From positions 1 to 55,745 of the forward strand of contig NZ_LQOY01000226.1 of the NCBI RefSeq assembly GCF_002101675.1: a DNA stretch of 55,745 bases, read 5' to 3'. The stretch is from Mycobacterium gordonae (GTDB taxonomy: Bacteria; Actinomycetota; Actinomycetes; Mycobacteriales; Mycobacteriaceae). Under the pieces are notes generated by a model. It searched no databases. It had not been told where the DNA came from and worked only from the letters and a program-made list of their open reading frames with translations. Position 1 is the stretch's first letter; each line of letters starts with the position of its first letter. Below are positions 45,686 to 53,474 of the stretch, piece by piece. Made by a program: the position numbers and the translations under genes.

Positions 45686-45960
45686 CGAGACCTCGCTGAA
45701 TCTTACGCAAGCAGAGCGGTTTTCCCGTATTTCGAACACTCAGCACCGTTGAGATAGGCCGCGACCTCCTCACTGGATTACCGGCACTGCGACGATAACC
45801 TCCGTCGGGCAGCGGTCCGGCCGTTCTCGTTGACGGAGGTGTCGTCACCCTAAACCACCGCGGTCGTGTTTGATCCTGTTCCTCGAAGGCCGTTTTCTGG
45901 TAGGAAGCGAACGCGTCTTGGGATCGGGTAACTTCGCTGCCAGCTCTCGAAGGGAGACTG

Positions 45961-46752
45961 ATGAACTGGTACACCGGCAACACCACTTACGACACCGTTG
46001 TGACGATGGGTTTGGTCATCGCGGCATTGGTGATCATCGGCGGTCTGTTCCGGCAGAGCCCTTACGGCCGATTCGGCGCCACGGCGCGCGGAGTCAATCT
46101 CAATCCGAAGCTCGGCTGGTGGCTGATGGAAATACCCGCAACCGTGGTGTTCGCAATCTTCTATCTCGCTGGGCCGCAACGATTCGACGCTACGCCGCTC
46201 GTGCTCGCGGCCATCTGGCTGATGCATTACGGCAACCGGGGATGGTTCTTCCCGTTGTCGATCAGACAGGTGCCCGGCAAACGCGGCAGCTTCAACATCG
46301 TCGTGCTCGCCTTTGGCATGGTGATCACCACGATGCACGGCTACCTCAATGGCGCGTTCTTCAGCCAGGACTACAAGCATCAGTACGGCACCGATTGGTT
46401 GACCGATCCACGGTTTCTGGTCGGGCTGGTCGTTTACCTCGGCGGATTCGTCCTGCTGGTCCGGTCAGAATCGATCGTGCGCAACCTGCGGGACAAGGCG
46501 AACCCGGGCGCAACCGAGTACAAGATCCCGTACGGCGGCGGGTTCCGGTTCGTCACCAGCCCGGCATACCTGGGCGAGCTGATCGCGTGGGCGGGGTTCG
46601 CCCTGCTGACCTGGTCGCTCGCCGGGGTGATCATTTTCCTGATCACGGCAGGCAATTTGGTCCCGCGGGCGTTCGCCACGCACAAGTGGTACCAGGAAAA
46701 GTTTCCCGATTACCCGCCCGAGCGAAAAGCGTTGATACCCGGGCTGATTTGA
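45961..46752 (+). CDS. Steroid 5-alpha-reductase-like membrane protein
   Basis: A 263-residue protein with about six transmembrane helices and the C-terminal signature of 3-oxo-5-alpha-steroid 4-dehydrogenases: YKIPYGGGFRFVTSPAYLGELIAWAG near 178-203 and ATHKWYQEKFPDYP near 240-253. The Glu in LGELIAW, and Asn and His residues earlier (LMHYGNRG), match NADPH- and steroid-contacting positions in the family. It reduces a delta-4 double bond in a steroid or related isoprenoid; the native substrate in a mycobacterium is unknown. Neighbours include an enoyl-CoA hydratase and a P450. GGGAGA lies 5-6 bases before ATG 45961. Confidence 0.85.
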   Translation: MNWYTGNTTYDTVVTMGLVIAALVIIGGLFRQSPYGRFGATARGVNLNPKLGWWLMEIPATVVFAIFYLAGPQRFDATPLVLAAIWLMHYGNRGWFFPLSIRQVPGKRGSFNIVVLAFGMVITTMHGYLNGAFFSQDYKHQYGTDWLTDPRFLVGLVVYLGGFVLLVRSESIVRNLRDKANPGATEYKIPYGGGFRFVTSPAYLGELIAWAGFALLTWSLAGVIIFLITAGNLVPRAFATHKWYQEKFPDYPPERKALIPGLI

Positions 46753-46770
46753 TCAGGTCACAGCGTCGCG

Positions 46771-47583
46771 TCAGACCCGATCCGACGGCTTGGCGGCCTT
46801 CTTCATCAGCTCAGCCAGGTAGTCACGGAATTCCTGGGACCCGGTCACGACCGCCTGCAAATCGTTGCTGGCCTGCTGGTGCGTCCGGAAGCCCATGTTC
46901 TCCCACGCCCGCAGGATCCCAGCCTTCGTCGCCTGCAACGTGATCAGCGGTGCCTTCGCGATCTTGGCTGCAAGCTCCTCCACCTCCGCTTCGAGCCGTT
47001 CGCGCGGCACGACCCGGTTCACCAGGCCGAACTCGAGAGCCTGCTGGGCGGTGATCTTCTGTGCGGTATACAGGTATTCGGCCGCCCGCTTGTAGTTCAT
47101 GAACACCCACGGCTCGAACATCGTCTCCGAGCCGGGCAGGCCGAATCCGGGAACCAGTGGCATCTGAAACCACGCGTCATCGCTGCAGACCGTGATCTCC
47201 GGAATCAGCGCCCACGTGGTGCCGCCGCCGATCGCGTAACCATGCACCTGGGCGATGACCGGCTTCGGGAATTCCCAGAGCTTGAGCACCGGCCACAAGA
47301 ACAGCTGCGCGGCCGAACGCCACACTTTGCCCGACGCCTCGATCTCGGCCTTGAACTCTGGGTAAGACCCCTCGGGGATGTGGCCCGAGCAAAACCCTTT
47401 CCCGTTGGCCTTGATGATCACGACTTTGACGTCGTAGTCGTACTGCGCGTCGTCGAGCGCATCGTTGACGCTGTGCACCATCTCGGATGTCTGGGCGTTG
47501 GCGCGATCCGGGTTGTCCAAGATGATGCGCGCGATCGGCCCGTCCTTCTCGTACACGACGTGGTTCATCTTCCGCGTCTCCAC
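46771..47583 (-). CDS. Enoyl-CoA hydratase/isomerase family protein
   Basis: A 270-residue crotonase-type enzyme. The oxyanion-hole segments are GKGFCSGHIP near residue 62 and HGYAIGGGTTWALIP near residue 113. The substrate loop reads LVPGFGLPGSE. It lacks the usual FAAGAD-like sequence of classical hydratases, so its reaction (hydration, isomerisation or C-C cleavage) is uncertain. It sits between the 5-alpha-reductase-like gene (convergent, 18 bases) and a P450 on the same strand, suggesting a small steroid or isoprenoid cluster. Confidence 0.8.
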   Translation of the reverse strand: METRKMNHVVYEKDGPIARIILDNPDRANAQTSEMVHSVNDALDDAQYDYDVKVVIIKANGKGFCSGHIPEGSYPEFKAEIEASGKVWRSAAQLFLWPVLKLWEFPKPVIAQVHGYAIGGGTTWALIPEITVCSDDAWFQMPLVPGFGLPGSETMFEPWVFMNYKRAAEYLYTAQKITAQQALEFGLVNRVVPRERLEAEVEELAAKIAKAPLITLQATKAGILRAWENMGFRTHQQASNDLQAVVTGSQEFRDYLAELMKKAAKPSDRV

Positions 47584-47645
47584 TGCAATACCTCCTCAAG
47601 CTTGTGGGCCGGGCGCCCAAACTTCGAGGGCGCTCAGGCCGATGG

Positions 47646-48881
47646 TCACAGTCGGATGGGTACCGCCGCCGGACCGCGTACGGAGTTCGTATGTACATGC
47701 TCGACGGTGTCTTCGTCGACATCCCAAGAAGGAAATCGCTTCAACGTCTCCTCCAGCGCCACCCTGGCCTCCAGCCGGGCCAGGGCGGCACCCAGGCAGA
47801 AGTGCGCGCCGTGCCCAAAACTGACGTGACGGATGCCGGTTCGCTCGACATCGAAGACATCGGCGTTCTCGTATTGGCGCTCGTCGCGGCCCGCCGCGCC
47901 GGTCAGCAGGGCCACCTTCGCCCCGGCCGGGACCACCACACCATGAAAGATGGTGTCACGCAGGGTGAAACGCCCCTGGACCGGAGACGGCGCATCGTAT
48001 CGCAGCAATTCCTCCACCGCCCCGCCGATCAGGCCGGGGTCGGCGACCAGCTTCGCGCGCTGGCCCGGATTGCGCGCGAGGGTCAGTGCCGCCCACCCGA
48101 GAAGTCTGGCTACCGTCTCGTTGCCCGCGACGTTGATCATCGCAACGAACATCAGCAGTTCGCCGTCGTCGAGCCGGCGTGGTCCTGCTTCGGGCACAAC
48201 GAGATCGGCATTCATCAGATCACTGACGATGTCGGTCGTGCTGTGCTGGCGGCGCAGTTCGATCTGCTGCTGGTAGTAGGCGAACAGATTCGCCGCGGCC
48301 TGCATCCCCTCGGCACTGAGTTCCGTGCGCCCTTCGTCGCGGTGCAGTTGCGCGTCCGTCCACTCGCGCAGGTTGTCGTGGTCCTTCTCGGGGAAGCCGA
48401 AAAGCGAGCTGATCACCATGACCGGCAGCTTGGCGGAGAAGTCCTGAACGTAGTCGAACCCGTCGGTGCCGACGTGTCGATCCAGATAGCCCTTGCACAG
48501 TTCGCGGATGTGGTCCTCCAGGCCGGCGATCCGGCTGCGAAAGAACGTGCGGTTGACCATCTTCCGCAGGCAGGTGTGGTCGGGAGGATCCATCATGATC
48601 ATCGGCTGGGGCGCGGCCAAGGGTTCTTCGCTGATCACATCGAGGAGGATGCCGTGCGCAGACGAGAATGATTCGGTGTCCAGCGATGCCGTCATGACAT
48701 CGTCGAACCGGCTGAGGGCGTAGAAGTCGTGTTCCGCGTTGTAGTAGACAGGCGCTTCGTCGCGCATCCGCTGCCACACTGCGTACGGGTCAGCGTGCAG
48801 GGTCCGATCGAAGGGGTCCCAGCGCAGATCCGTAGGCTGATTCGGAAGCGGCGAGCGGCTCGAGTCGGCCATGACCGGCAT
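47646..48881 (-). CDS. Cytochrome P450, bacterial class I
   Basis: A 411-residue soluble P450 with all usual motifs: I-helix NVAGNETVARLL near residue 249 (acidic residue and Thr present), ExxR in EELLRYD near 293, and haem Cys in SFGHGAHFCLGAALAR near 363. It needs separate ferredoxin and reductase, not visible here. The ATG at 48881 starts MPVMADSS; the frame runs to 48959. It is divergent from the TetR gene at 49078, which may regulate it. Context suggests a steroid or lipid substrate. Confidence 0.85.
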   Translation of the reverse strand: MPVMADSSRSPLPNQPTDLRWDPFDRTLHADPYAVWQRMRDEAPVYYNAEHDFYALSRFDDVMTASLDTESFSSAHGILLDVISEEPLAAPQPMIMMDPPDHTCLRKMVNRTFFRSRIAGLEDHIRELCKGYLDRHVGTDGFDYVQDFSAKLPVMVISSLFGFPEKDHDNLREWTDAQLHRDEGRTELSAEGMQAAANLFAYYQQQIELRRQHSTTDIVSDLMNADLVVPEAGPRRLDDGELLMFVAMINVAGNETVARLLGWAALTLARNPGQRAKLVADPGLIGGAVEELLRYDAPSPVQGRFTLRDTIFHGVVVPAGAKVALLTGAAGRDERQYENADVFDVERTGIRHVSFGHGAHFCLGAALARLEARVALEETLKRFPSWDVDEDTVEHVHTNSVRGPAAVPIRL

Positions 48882-49021
48882 GGGGTTAAGTTCATGCGCA
48901 TCGCGCCGTTCCGTCAACGATGCGAGACGAAGTTGAGAAGTCTGCTTCTGCGACCTCAACGTAAGCCGTTCTCACAGGTCGGCTCCTAGCAGGGCATTTG
49001 CCATGACAGAATGAGCGCAAT

Positions 49022-49040
49022 TCTTCTCACCGTAAGAAGA
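49022..49040. promoter_or_regulatory. Inverted repeat between P450 and TetR genes
   Basis: TCTTCT-CACCGTA-AGAAGA has perfect 6-bp arms and lies 37 bases before the TetR start and about 140 bases from the P450 start. Its symmetry and position suit a TetR operator controlling both divergent genes. Confidence 0.45.
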
Positions 49041-49077
49041 GTGGTTCGTCTATTTCCAACGCAACCGGCAGGTACTG

Positions 49078-49632
49078 ATGCCACACGACGACTGGCTGGT
49101 GGGGCGAGATCGAGCCACCGAGGCGACCGCACGCATCCTCAACGCGGCTGCCGACCTTATCTCACGCCACGGATACGGCGCATTCTCGATCGACGCACTG
49201 GCCGCCAAAGTGCATTGTTCCCCAGCCACGATCTACCGCCACGCCGGCGGCAAGACAGCGATCCGCGATGCCGTCGTCGCCATGCATGCGAACCGCATTG
49301 TGGAACGAGTTCGCGACGCGATCAGCGGGCTCAGTGGCTCAGACCGGGTGGTCACCGCTACCGCGATCGCCCTCGAAAGCATCCGATCTGACCCGCTCGC
49401 ACAGATCATGCAGGCGATGCACACCGCGGCCGAAAGCGACGGGTTACTCCGCTCCCCCATGCTCGCCCATTTCGCCGCTGAAATGCTCGGGCACAGCGCA
49501 CCCGATCCGTTGGCAGAACAGTGGCTGATTCGCGTCTTCTTGGCACTGTGGACGTGGCCCCTGCAAGAATCCGGCGCCGAGCGTCAGATGCTGCAGCGAT
49601 TCCTGGGCCCGCCCTACGGGCAACTGGACTAG
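49078..49632 (+). CDS. TetR-family transcriptional regulator
   Basis: A 184-residue regulator. The helix-turn-helix is at about residues 18-62 (ARILNAAADLISRHGYGAFS; LAAKVHCSPATIYRHAGGKTAI). The helical ligand domain ends PPYGQLD. It is divergent from the P450 gene, with an inverted repeat between, so it likely represses the P450-enoyl-CoA hydratase unit. The ligand is unknown. Confidence 0.8.
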   Translation: MPHDDWLVGRDRATEATARILNAAADLISRHGYGAFSIDALAAKVHCSPATIYRHAGGKTAIRDAVVAMHANRIVERVRDAISGLSGSDRVVTATAIALESIRSDPLAQIMQAMHTAAESDGLLRSPMLAHFAAEMLGHSAPDPLAEQWLIRVFLALWTWPLQESGAERQMLQRFLGPPYGQLD

Positions 49633-49647
49633 ACTAAACTAAGTCTA
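49630..49647. promoter_or_regulatory. Inverted repeat before the toxin-antitoxin genes
   Basis: TAGACT-AAACTA-AGTCTA, perfect 6-bp arms, 16 bases before the antitoxin GTG. Its AT-rich context suits a -10 region. Autoregulation by the Phd-type antitoxin is the normal behaviour, so this is a likely operator. Confidence 0.5.
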
Positions 49648-49663
49648 AGCGTATCCTTGAGCA

Positions 49664-49924
49664 GTGACGGTAAACGTGAACATCCATGAGGCGAAGACGC
49701 ACCTCTCTCGACTCCTCGAGCAGGTCGCGGGCGGCGAGCGTGTGATCATTTCGAAGGCCGGCAAGCCGATAGCGGATCTGGTGCCCCATAAAGCGGTCGA
49801 TGTCGCGTTCGGCGGACTACGGGGCCAGCTCACCTACGACGACTCCTCCTTCGACGTCGATCCGGAGATTCAAGAGATGTTTTACGGCACGCAACACCCC
49901 GGCGATGCCGATGCTGCTTCTTGA
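49664..49924 (+). CDS. Phd/YefM-type antitoxin
   Basis: An 86-residue antitoxin starting at GTG. The DNA-binding N-terminus is classical for the Phd/YefM fold (VNIHEAKTHLSRLLEQVAGG, then VIISKAGKPIADLVP). The C-terminal part (about 50-86) is acidic and would thread into the toxin. It overlaps the PIN toxin gene by 20 bases, the standard arrangement. An inverted repeat upstream is its likely operator. Confidence 0.85.
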   Translation: MTVNVNIHEAKTHLSRLLEQVAGGERVIISKAGKPIADLVPHKAVDVAFGGLRGQLTYDDSSFDVDPEIQEMFYGTQHPGDADAAS

Positions 49925-50294
49925 CAGCCAGACCCTTTTGTGGCTGCTCGATGACAACCCACGGCTCGGCCCCGAGGCTCGGACGACCATCAGAACGGCG
50001 GCAGGCGTGCACATCTCTGCCGCGACTGTTTGGGAATTGACCATCAAGACGATGCTCGGCAAACTCTCCGTGCCGAGCGCGCTGTCCGCAGTCCTCAGCG
50101 GGCAAGGTCTCCTACTGCTGAACATCACTGCCGAGCATGCCGAAGCAATCCGCGACTATCCCGAATTGACGCGGCACGACCCGTTCGACCGGCTCCTCGT
50201 TGCCCAGGCCGACCGGGCCGGCTTGCAACTGCTCACCGCTGACAGAGTCCTGCTCAGACTGCGAAAGGAGTTCATCCTCGATGCCACGAAGTGA
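49905..50294 (+). CDS. PIN-domain (VapC-like) ribonuclease toxin
   Basis: A 129-residue PIN-domain RNase. The four acidic residues are visible: Asp in LLLDSQTLLW, Glu in TVWELTIK near residue 42, Asp in HDPFDRLLVAQA near 90 and Asp in LLTADRVLL near 110. It cleaves RNA when freed from its antitoxin. ATG 49905 overlaps the antitoxin gene; ATG 49911 is also possible. Confidence 0.85.
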   Translation: MPMLLLDSQTLLWLLDDNPRLGPEARTTIRTAAGVHISAATVWELTIKTMLGKLSVPSALSAVLSGQGLLLLNITAEHAEAIRDYPELTRHDPFDRLLVAQADRAGLQLLTADRVLLRLRKEFILDATK

Positions 50295-50510
50295 CAGGAT
50301 GCGAACCGTTGCACGCGGCTCGTGCTAGATCGAGGCATGACGCACGAGGCAATCGAGAGGTTCGTCGTGGATGTGCGGAGCGAGCCGGCGTTTCACCCCG
50401 ATGACGTGGCCGACAAGATGGATGAGCCCGTCATGCCGCCGGCGCGGAGTGCGCAGAACACGCCGCTGAGGCCGATTCTAGGGATGAAAGACGTCCGGTG
50501 CGGGCCGTGG

Positions 50511-50885
50511 CTACCTGACCTCAAGCAGGTCAACCACGAAGATCAGCGACTCGCCCGGCTTGATGACACCGCCGGCGCCACGATCGCCGTAGGCGAGGTG
50601 GGCGGGAATGAGCAACTGCCGGCGACCGCCGACCTTCATACCCTGCACGCCCTGGTCCCAGCCCTGGATGACCTGGCCGACGCCCAGTCGGAACGTCAAC
50701 GGCTCACCGCGGTTGTAGGAAGCGTCGAACTCCTCACCGGTGGAGTGAGCGACGCCGACATAGTGCACGACCACCGTGTTACCGGCGGTAGCCTCAGCGC
50801 CGTCGCCCTCGATGACGTCGGTGATGACCAGGTCGGTGGGCGGCTCTCCGCCGGGGAAATCGATCTCGGGCTTCTGTGCAGTCAT
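50511..50885 (-). CDS. FKBP-type peptidyl-prolyl cis-trans isomerase
   Basis: A 124-residue single FKBP domain. The residues forming the prolyl pocket are clear: VVHYVGV near 41, GEEFDASY near 51-58, VIQGWDQGVQGM near 73-84, IPAHLAYGDRGAGG near 94-107, and the closing LIFVVDLLEV. It has no signal peptide, so it folds proteins in the cytoplasm. ATG 50885 (MTAQKP) is preferred; 50894 adds three residues. Confidence 0.9.
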   Translation of the reverse strand: MTAQKPEIDFPGGEPPTDLVITDVIEGDGAEATAGNTVVVHYVGVAHSTGEEFDASYNRGEPLTFRLGVGQVIQGWDQGVQGMKVGGRRQLLIPAHLAYGDRGAGGVIKPGESLIFVVDLLEVR

Positions 50886-50964
50886 GCTCACCACATTGGC
50901 AGATGGTCGCCGGTGGTCGTGCCGACGGGTGGTCGCAACACAGCCGGATCGAACGGTGTGCGGC

Positions 50965-52386
50965 CTACACCCCGCGTTCGACGGGAAGCAGTCCGCGGTC
51001 CACAGCGGCTGTGAGGGCGGCGTGGTCGGCTTCGGTCTGATCGGCGTAGCGCCGTGCGAATTTACACAACGCCCTGTCGACGCGATCGGAGCTTCCCAGG
51101 TACCCGGCGATCATCGAGGCACCACTGGTCCTCGCATGGCCCTTGGCAAGAAGCTGACCCACCACTCCGGCGTAGTCAGACAACGCCGCCGCATCTATAG
51201 CGTCTAAACGTATGCTGCCCTTCATGTTTCGGAACTGCCGCACGTAAAATTGCCGTCCGTCCATGGTGGTCCAGCCCAACAGTGGGTCGCTGACTGTCTG
51301 CAGCTGCTGCTGGTATTCCACGACACGCTGCCCCTGGTGCGCGTGCCACGCCGATTCACCGTGCACGTAGCGGGCCAATACCGATCGGCGTGCCTGCTTG
51401 AGCTGTAGGAAAACAACGTCCTCTTCCGACGAACCCTCTAACAGCGCGACGTAGGCGCGGAGGCCGACACTACCCACCCCGACGACCTTGTGTGCGACGT
51501 CAATCAACGTGTAGCCGCCGAGTACGCGACGCCAGTAGAGGGGCAAAGTATTCAGATACTCGTCGAGCGCCCCGGCCAGCAGCTCCGATTCCCGAGCAGA
51601 CAGTCGCGTGATAAGGGGCGGTTCCTCGACAATCTTCCGTTCACCATTCACCTCATGGGTGAAGCGCGGCAACGCTCGGTCGCCGGTGCGGTTACGCGCC
51701 CGCTTCGCCGACCGCGCGACCTGTTCGCTAAGCGGGCCGGTTGTCTCGGCTGCCAGCCTGTCGACGTCGAGCCGAACGAAAGACCTTGTGAACAGCGGCA
51801 GGTCGGCGAGCCGCCGCAACTCTTGCCGGTAGGAGGCAACACAGGAGCGTACTGCGTTGCAACAGTGGTCTTCCGACGTCCCGTTCTGACGTCCGGCAAC
51901 CCAGATGCTGGCGGACAATCGCCGCAAGTCCCACTCCCAGGCGCCCGGGTGGGCCTCGTCGAAGTCGTTGAGGTCGATCACGAGATCCCGCTCGGGAGAA
52001 GCATAGAACCCGAAATTGCCGAAGTGTGAGTCACCGCAAACCACGGGCGTGATTCCGGTCGCGGGCAGATGCGCCACGTCCTCGGCCATCACTACAGCGC
52101 TGCCACGCAGGAATCCGTATGGCGAGTCCACCATGCGCCCGACCCGGATCGGGATCAGCCGGTCGACCCGGCCCTGGTGGCTTGCGTTGATGAGTTCCAC
52201 CGGGTCAGGACGATTAGAAGGTGCGATCCACTCAGCTAATGACCTGCGCGGCACCCGCTTTCGCAGGCTCTTGCCGAGGGCATAGCGCTCTGCCCGTGCG
52301 GCCGGTCGCTGGCGCAACGACCGGTACGCAGTGCCATCGACCTCTTCAAGAACCGTGTGCGCGCCTAAAGCTGCGCTGCCATCCAT
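50965..52386 (-). CDS. DUF2252 family protein
   Basis: A 473-residue protein of the DUF2252 family, which has a kinase-like fold. The conserved VVCGDSHFGNFG near residue 129 and VIDLNDFDEAHPGAWEWDLRRL near 148 correspond to catalytic-loop and metal-binding elements. The substrate is unknown. ATG 52386 is chosen because the frame above it (to 52524) runs into a tmRNA-end repeat whose translation, VRFPAAP, is a known artefact of such sequences. Confidence 0.8.
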   Translation of the reverse strand: MDGSAALGAHTVLEEVDGTAYRSLRQRPAARAERYALGKSLRKRVPRRSLAEWIAPSNRPDPVELINASHQGRVDRLIPIRVGRMVDSPYGFLRGSAVVMAEDVAHLPATGITPVVCGDSHFGNFGFYASPERDLVIDLNDFDEAHPGAWEWDLRRLSASIWVAGRQNGTSEDHCCNAVRSCVASYRQELRRLADLPLFTRSFVRLDVDRLAAETTGPLSEQVARSAKRARNRTGDRALPRFTHEVNGERKIVEEPPLITRLSARESELLAGALDEYLNTLPLYWRRVLGGYTLIDVAHKVVGVGSVGLRAYVALLEGSSEEDVVFLQLKQARRSVLARYVHGESAWHAHQGQRVVEYQQQLQTVSDPLLGWTTMDGRQFYVRQFRNMKGSIRLDAIDAAALSDYAGVVGQLLAKGHARTSGASMIAGYLGSSDRVDRALCKFARRYADQTEADHAALTAAVDRGLLPVERGV

Positions 52387-52496
52387 ATCAGGTGGATACC
52401 TCGTTTGGGGGAAGCAATCCAGACGTCCGCTCAAGTTTTCTACTATCCTGCTCGCGGCATTTCGCGGGCGCTCGCGGCGAGATGACATTCCAAAAA

Positions 52497-52519
52497 GTGG
52501 AGCTGCCGGGAATCGAACC
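52497..52519. repeat. tmRNA/tRNA 3'-end-like repeat, copy 1 (possible att site)
   Basis: GTGGAGCTGCCGGGAATCGAACC (minus-strand reading: GGTTCGATTCCCGGCAGCTCC then AC) matches the T-arm and acceptor end of mycobacterial tmRNA as I remember it. No complementary 5' acceptor half occurs nearby, so it is not a functional RNA gene. The same 23 bases recur 721 bp downstream. Integrase target duplication is the simplest source. Confidence 0.6.
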
Positions 52520-52632
52520 CGCATCTAAGCCAGGAGTTTTGGCCTCTGAACTGCCCCTTCGATCCAGTTTGGTCCCGTTCAGTACGTCTCGTTACCTGCG
52601 GTTGTGTTTTCGGGTCTTGACGGCGTGAATGC

Positions 52633-53103
52633 TCACGATCTACCGCCCAGGCTCGCAGGACTCGTAGGACTGGTCGGGTTCGTCGGACTGGTCGGACTTG
52701 ACGGACTCGTCGGACTGGTCGTGGTCGGTGGAGCCTTCGGGCTGGTAGGACTCGTCGGGCTTGTAGGACCGGTCGTGGTCGGTGGAGCCTTCGGGCTGGT
52801 AGGACTTGCCGGGCTTGTAGGACTCGTCGGGCTCGTAGGACTGGTGGGCGTGGGACTCGCAAGGCCCGGGCCTTCGCCACACCAGTCCCGCACATCTTTC
52901 GGGTACTGCTCGAGCGGTAGAGGACAACGCTGCCCCGGCGGGAAATTCACGCCGGCGTTGAGTAGATCGCAGGGGACGTAGACCTGCTTGCCTGTGGGGG
53001 TGTTGCTCAGACATTTCGTCGGCGGATCGGCATGGCCCTGGGCAGGGACGGCGAGCACCACCGCCAAAGCGGCGAGCAACCCGATAGCAACGCGACAATT
53101 CAC
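52633..53103 (-). CDS. Secreted Pro-Thr-Ser repeat protein
   Basis: A 156-residue exported protein starting at GTG 53103. The signal peptide runs through LAVVLAVPAQGHADP. The folded part (about 28-82) has four Cys (KCLSN, VPCDL, RCPLP, DWCGEG). The tail of about 70 residues is an unstructured (PTS)n/APPTTT repeat ending ASLGGRS. This resembles mycobacterial cell wall-spanning linkers; function is unknown. It lies entirely between two tmRNA-end repeats. Confidence 0.6.
   Translation of the reverse strand: MNCRVAIGLLAALAVVLAVPAQGHADPPTKCLSNTPTGKQVYVPCDLLNAGVNFPPGQRCPLPLEQYPKDVRDWCGEGPGLASPTPTSPTSPTSPTSPASPTSPKAPPTTTGPTSPTSPTSPKAPPTTTSPTSPSSPTSPTNPTSPTSPASLGGRS
52717..52824 (-). repeat. 54-bp tandem repeat in the secreted protein gene
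   Basis: Two adjacent copies of a 54-bp unit (52717-52770 and 52771-52824) encode the segment PTSPTSPTSPKAPPTTT. Shorter 9-12-bp Pro-Thr-Ser units flank it. Length may vary between strains through slippage. Confidence 0.7.
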
Positions 53104-53217
53104 GAGCACTACTTTATCCAGAGCCCCTATCACGATGGACTTTGCTGGGAGATAGTCAGCCACAGCCGGTGAGAAAGAAACGGACCAGAGTCTCTGACTC
53201 TGACCCGCATCTTCTTG

Positions 53218-53240
53218 GTGGAGCTGCCGGGAATCGAACC
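53218..53240. repeat. tmRNA 3'-end-like repeat, copy 2, with CCA (possible att site)
   Basis: The second copy of the 23-bp sequence. On the minus strand the reading continues CTCCACCA, so this copy keeps the encoded CCA of a tmRNA end and copy 1 does not. The 371-bp gap 53104-53474 holds this repeat and no gene that I can support. Confidence 0.6.
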
Positions 53241-53474
53241 TCACTCCCCGCATACCATAACCGCTGGCGACCTGCAGTTACCTGCATTGAGACGACGCGA
53301 AAACACGTCTGATGACGTGGGAAAACGCCGCAGCTTGTTGACCACGTCAACAGTGGCGAGCCGACCACAGGTGGTGACGAAAAGCCAGCGAAGGCAAGCC
53401 CTCATGCTCCCAGCTCTTGCCGATTCGGAGTTGCCCGGAATGAAGTGTCGGCCCCGATGGCTAAGATCCGCCGC

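Noticed and set aside
45870..46943. Plus-strand frame of 357 codons over the 5-alpha-reductase gene
   Set aside because: Shifted shadow; the real frame has membrane helices and the family signature.
50322..50504. Short plus-strand frame beginning MTHEAIERF near 50337
   Set aside because: The start resembles SnoaL-like proteins, but similarity ends after about 12 residues and the frame is lost into antisense of FKBP. Too weak to annotate.
52387..52524. N-terminal extension of the DUF2252 protein
   Set aside because: The extra residues begin with translation of the tmRNA-end repeat (VRFPAAP), a common artefact, and do not resemble the family.
52497..52600. Functional tRNA or tmRNA gene
   Set aside because: Only the 3' T-arm/acceptor part is present; no matching 5' acceptor strand occurs within 400 bases on the expected side.
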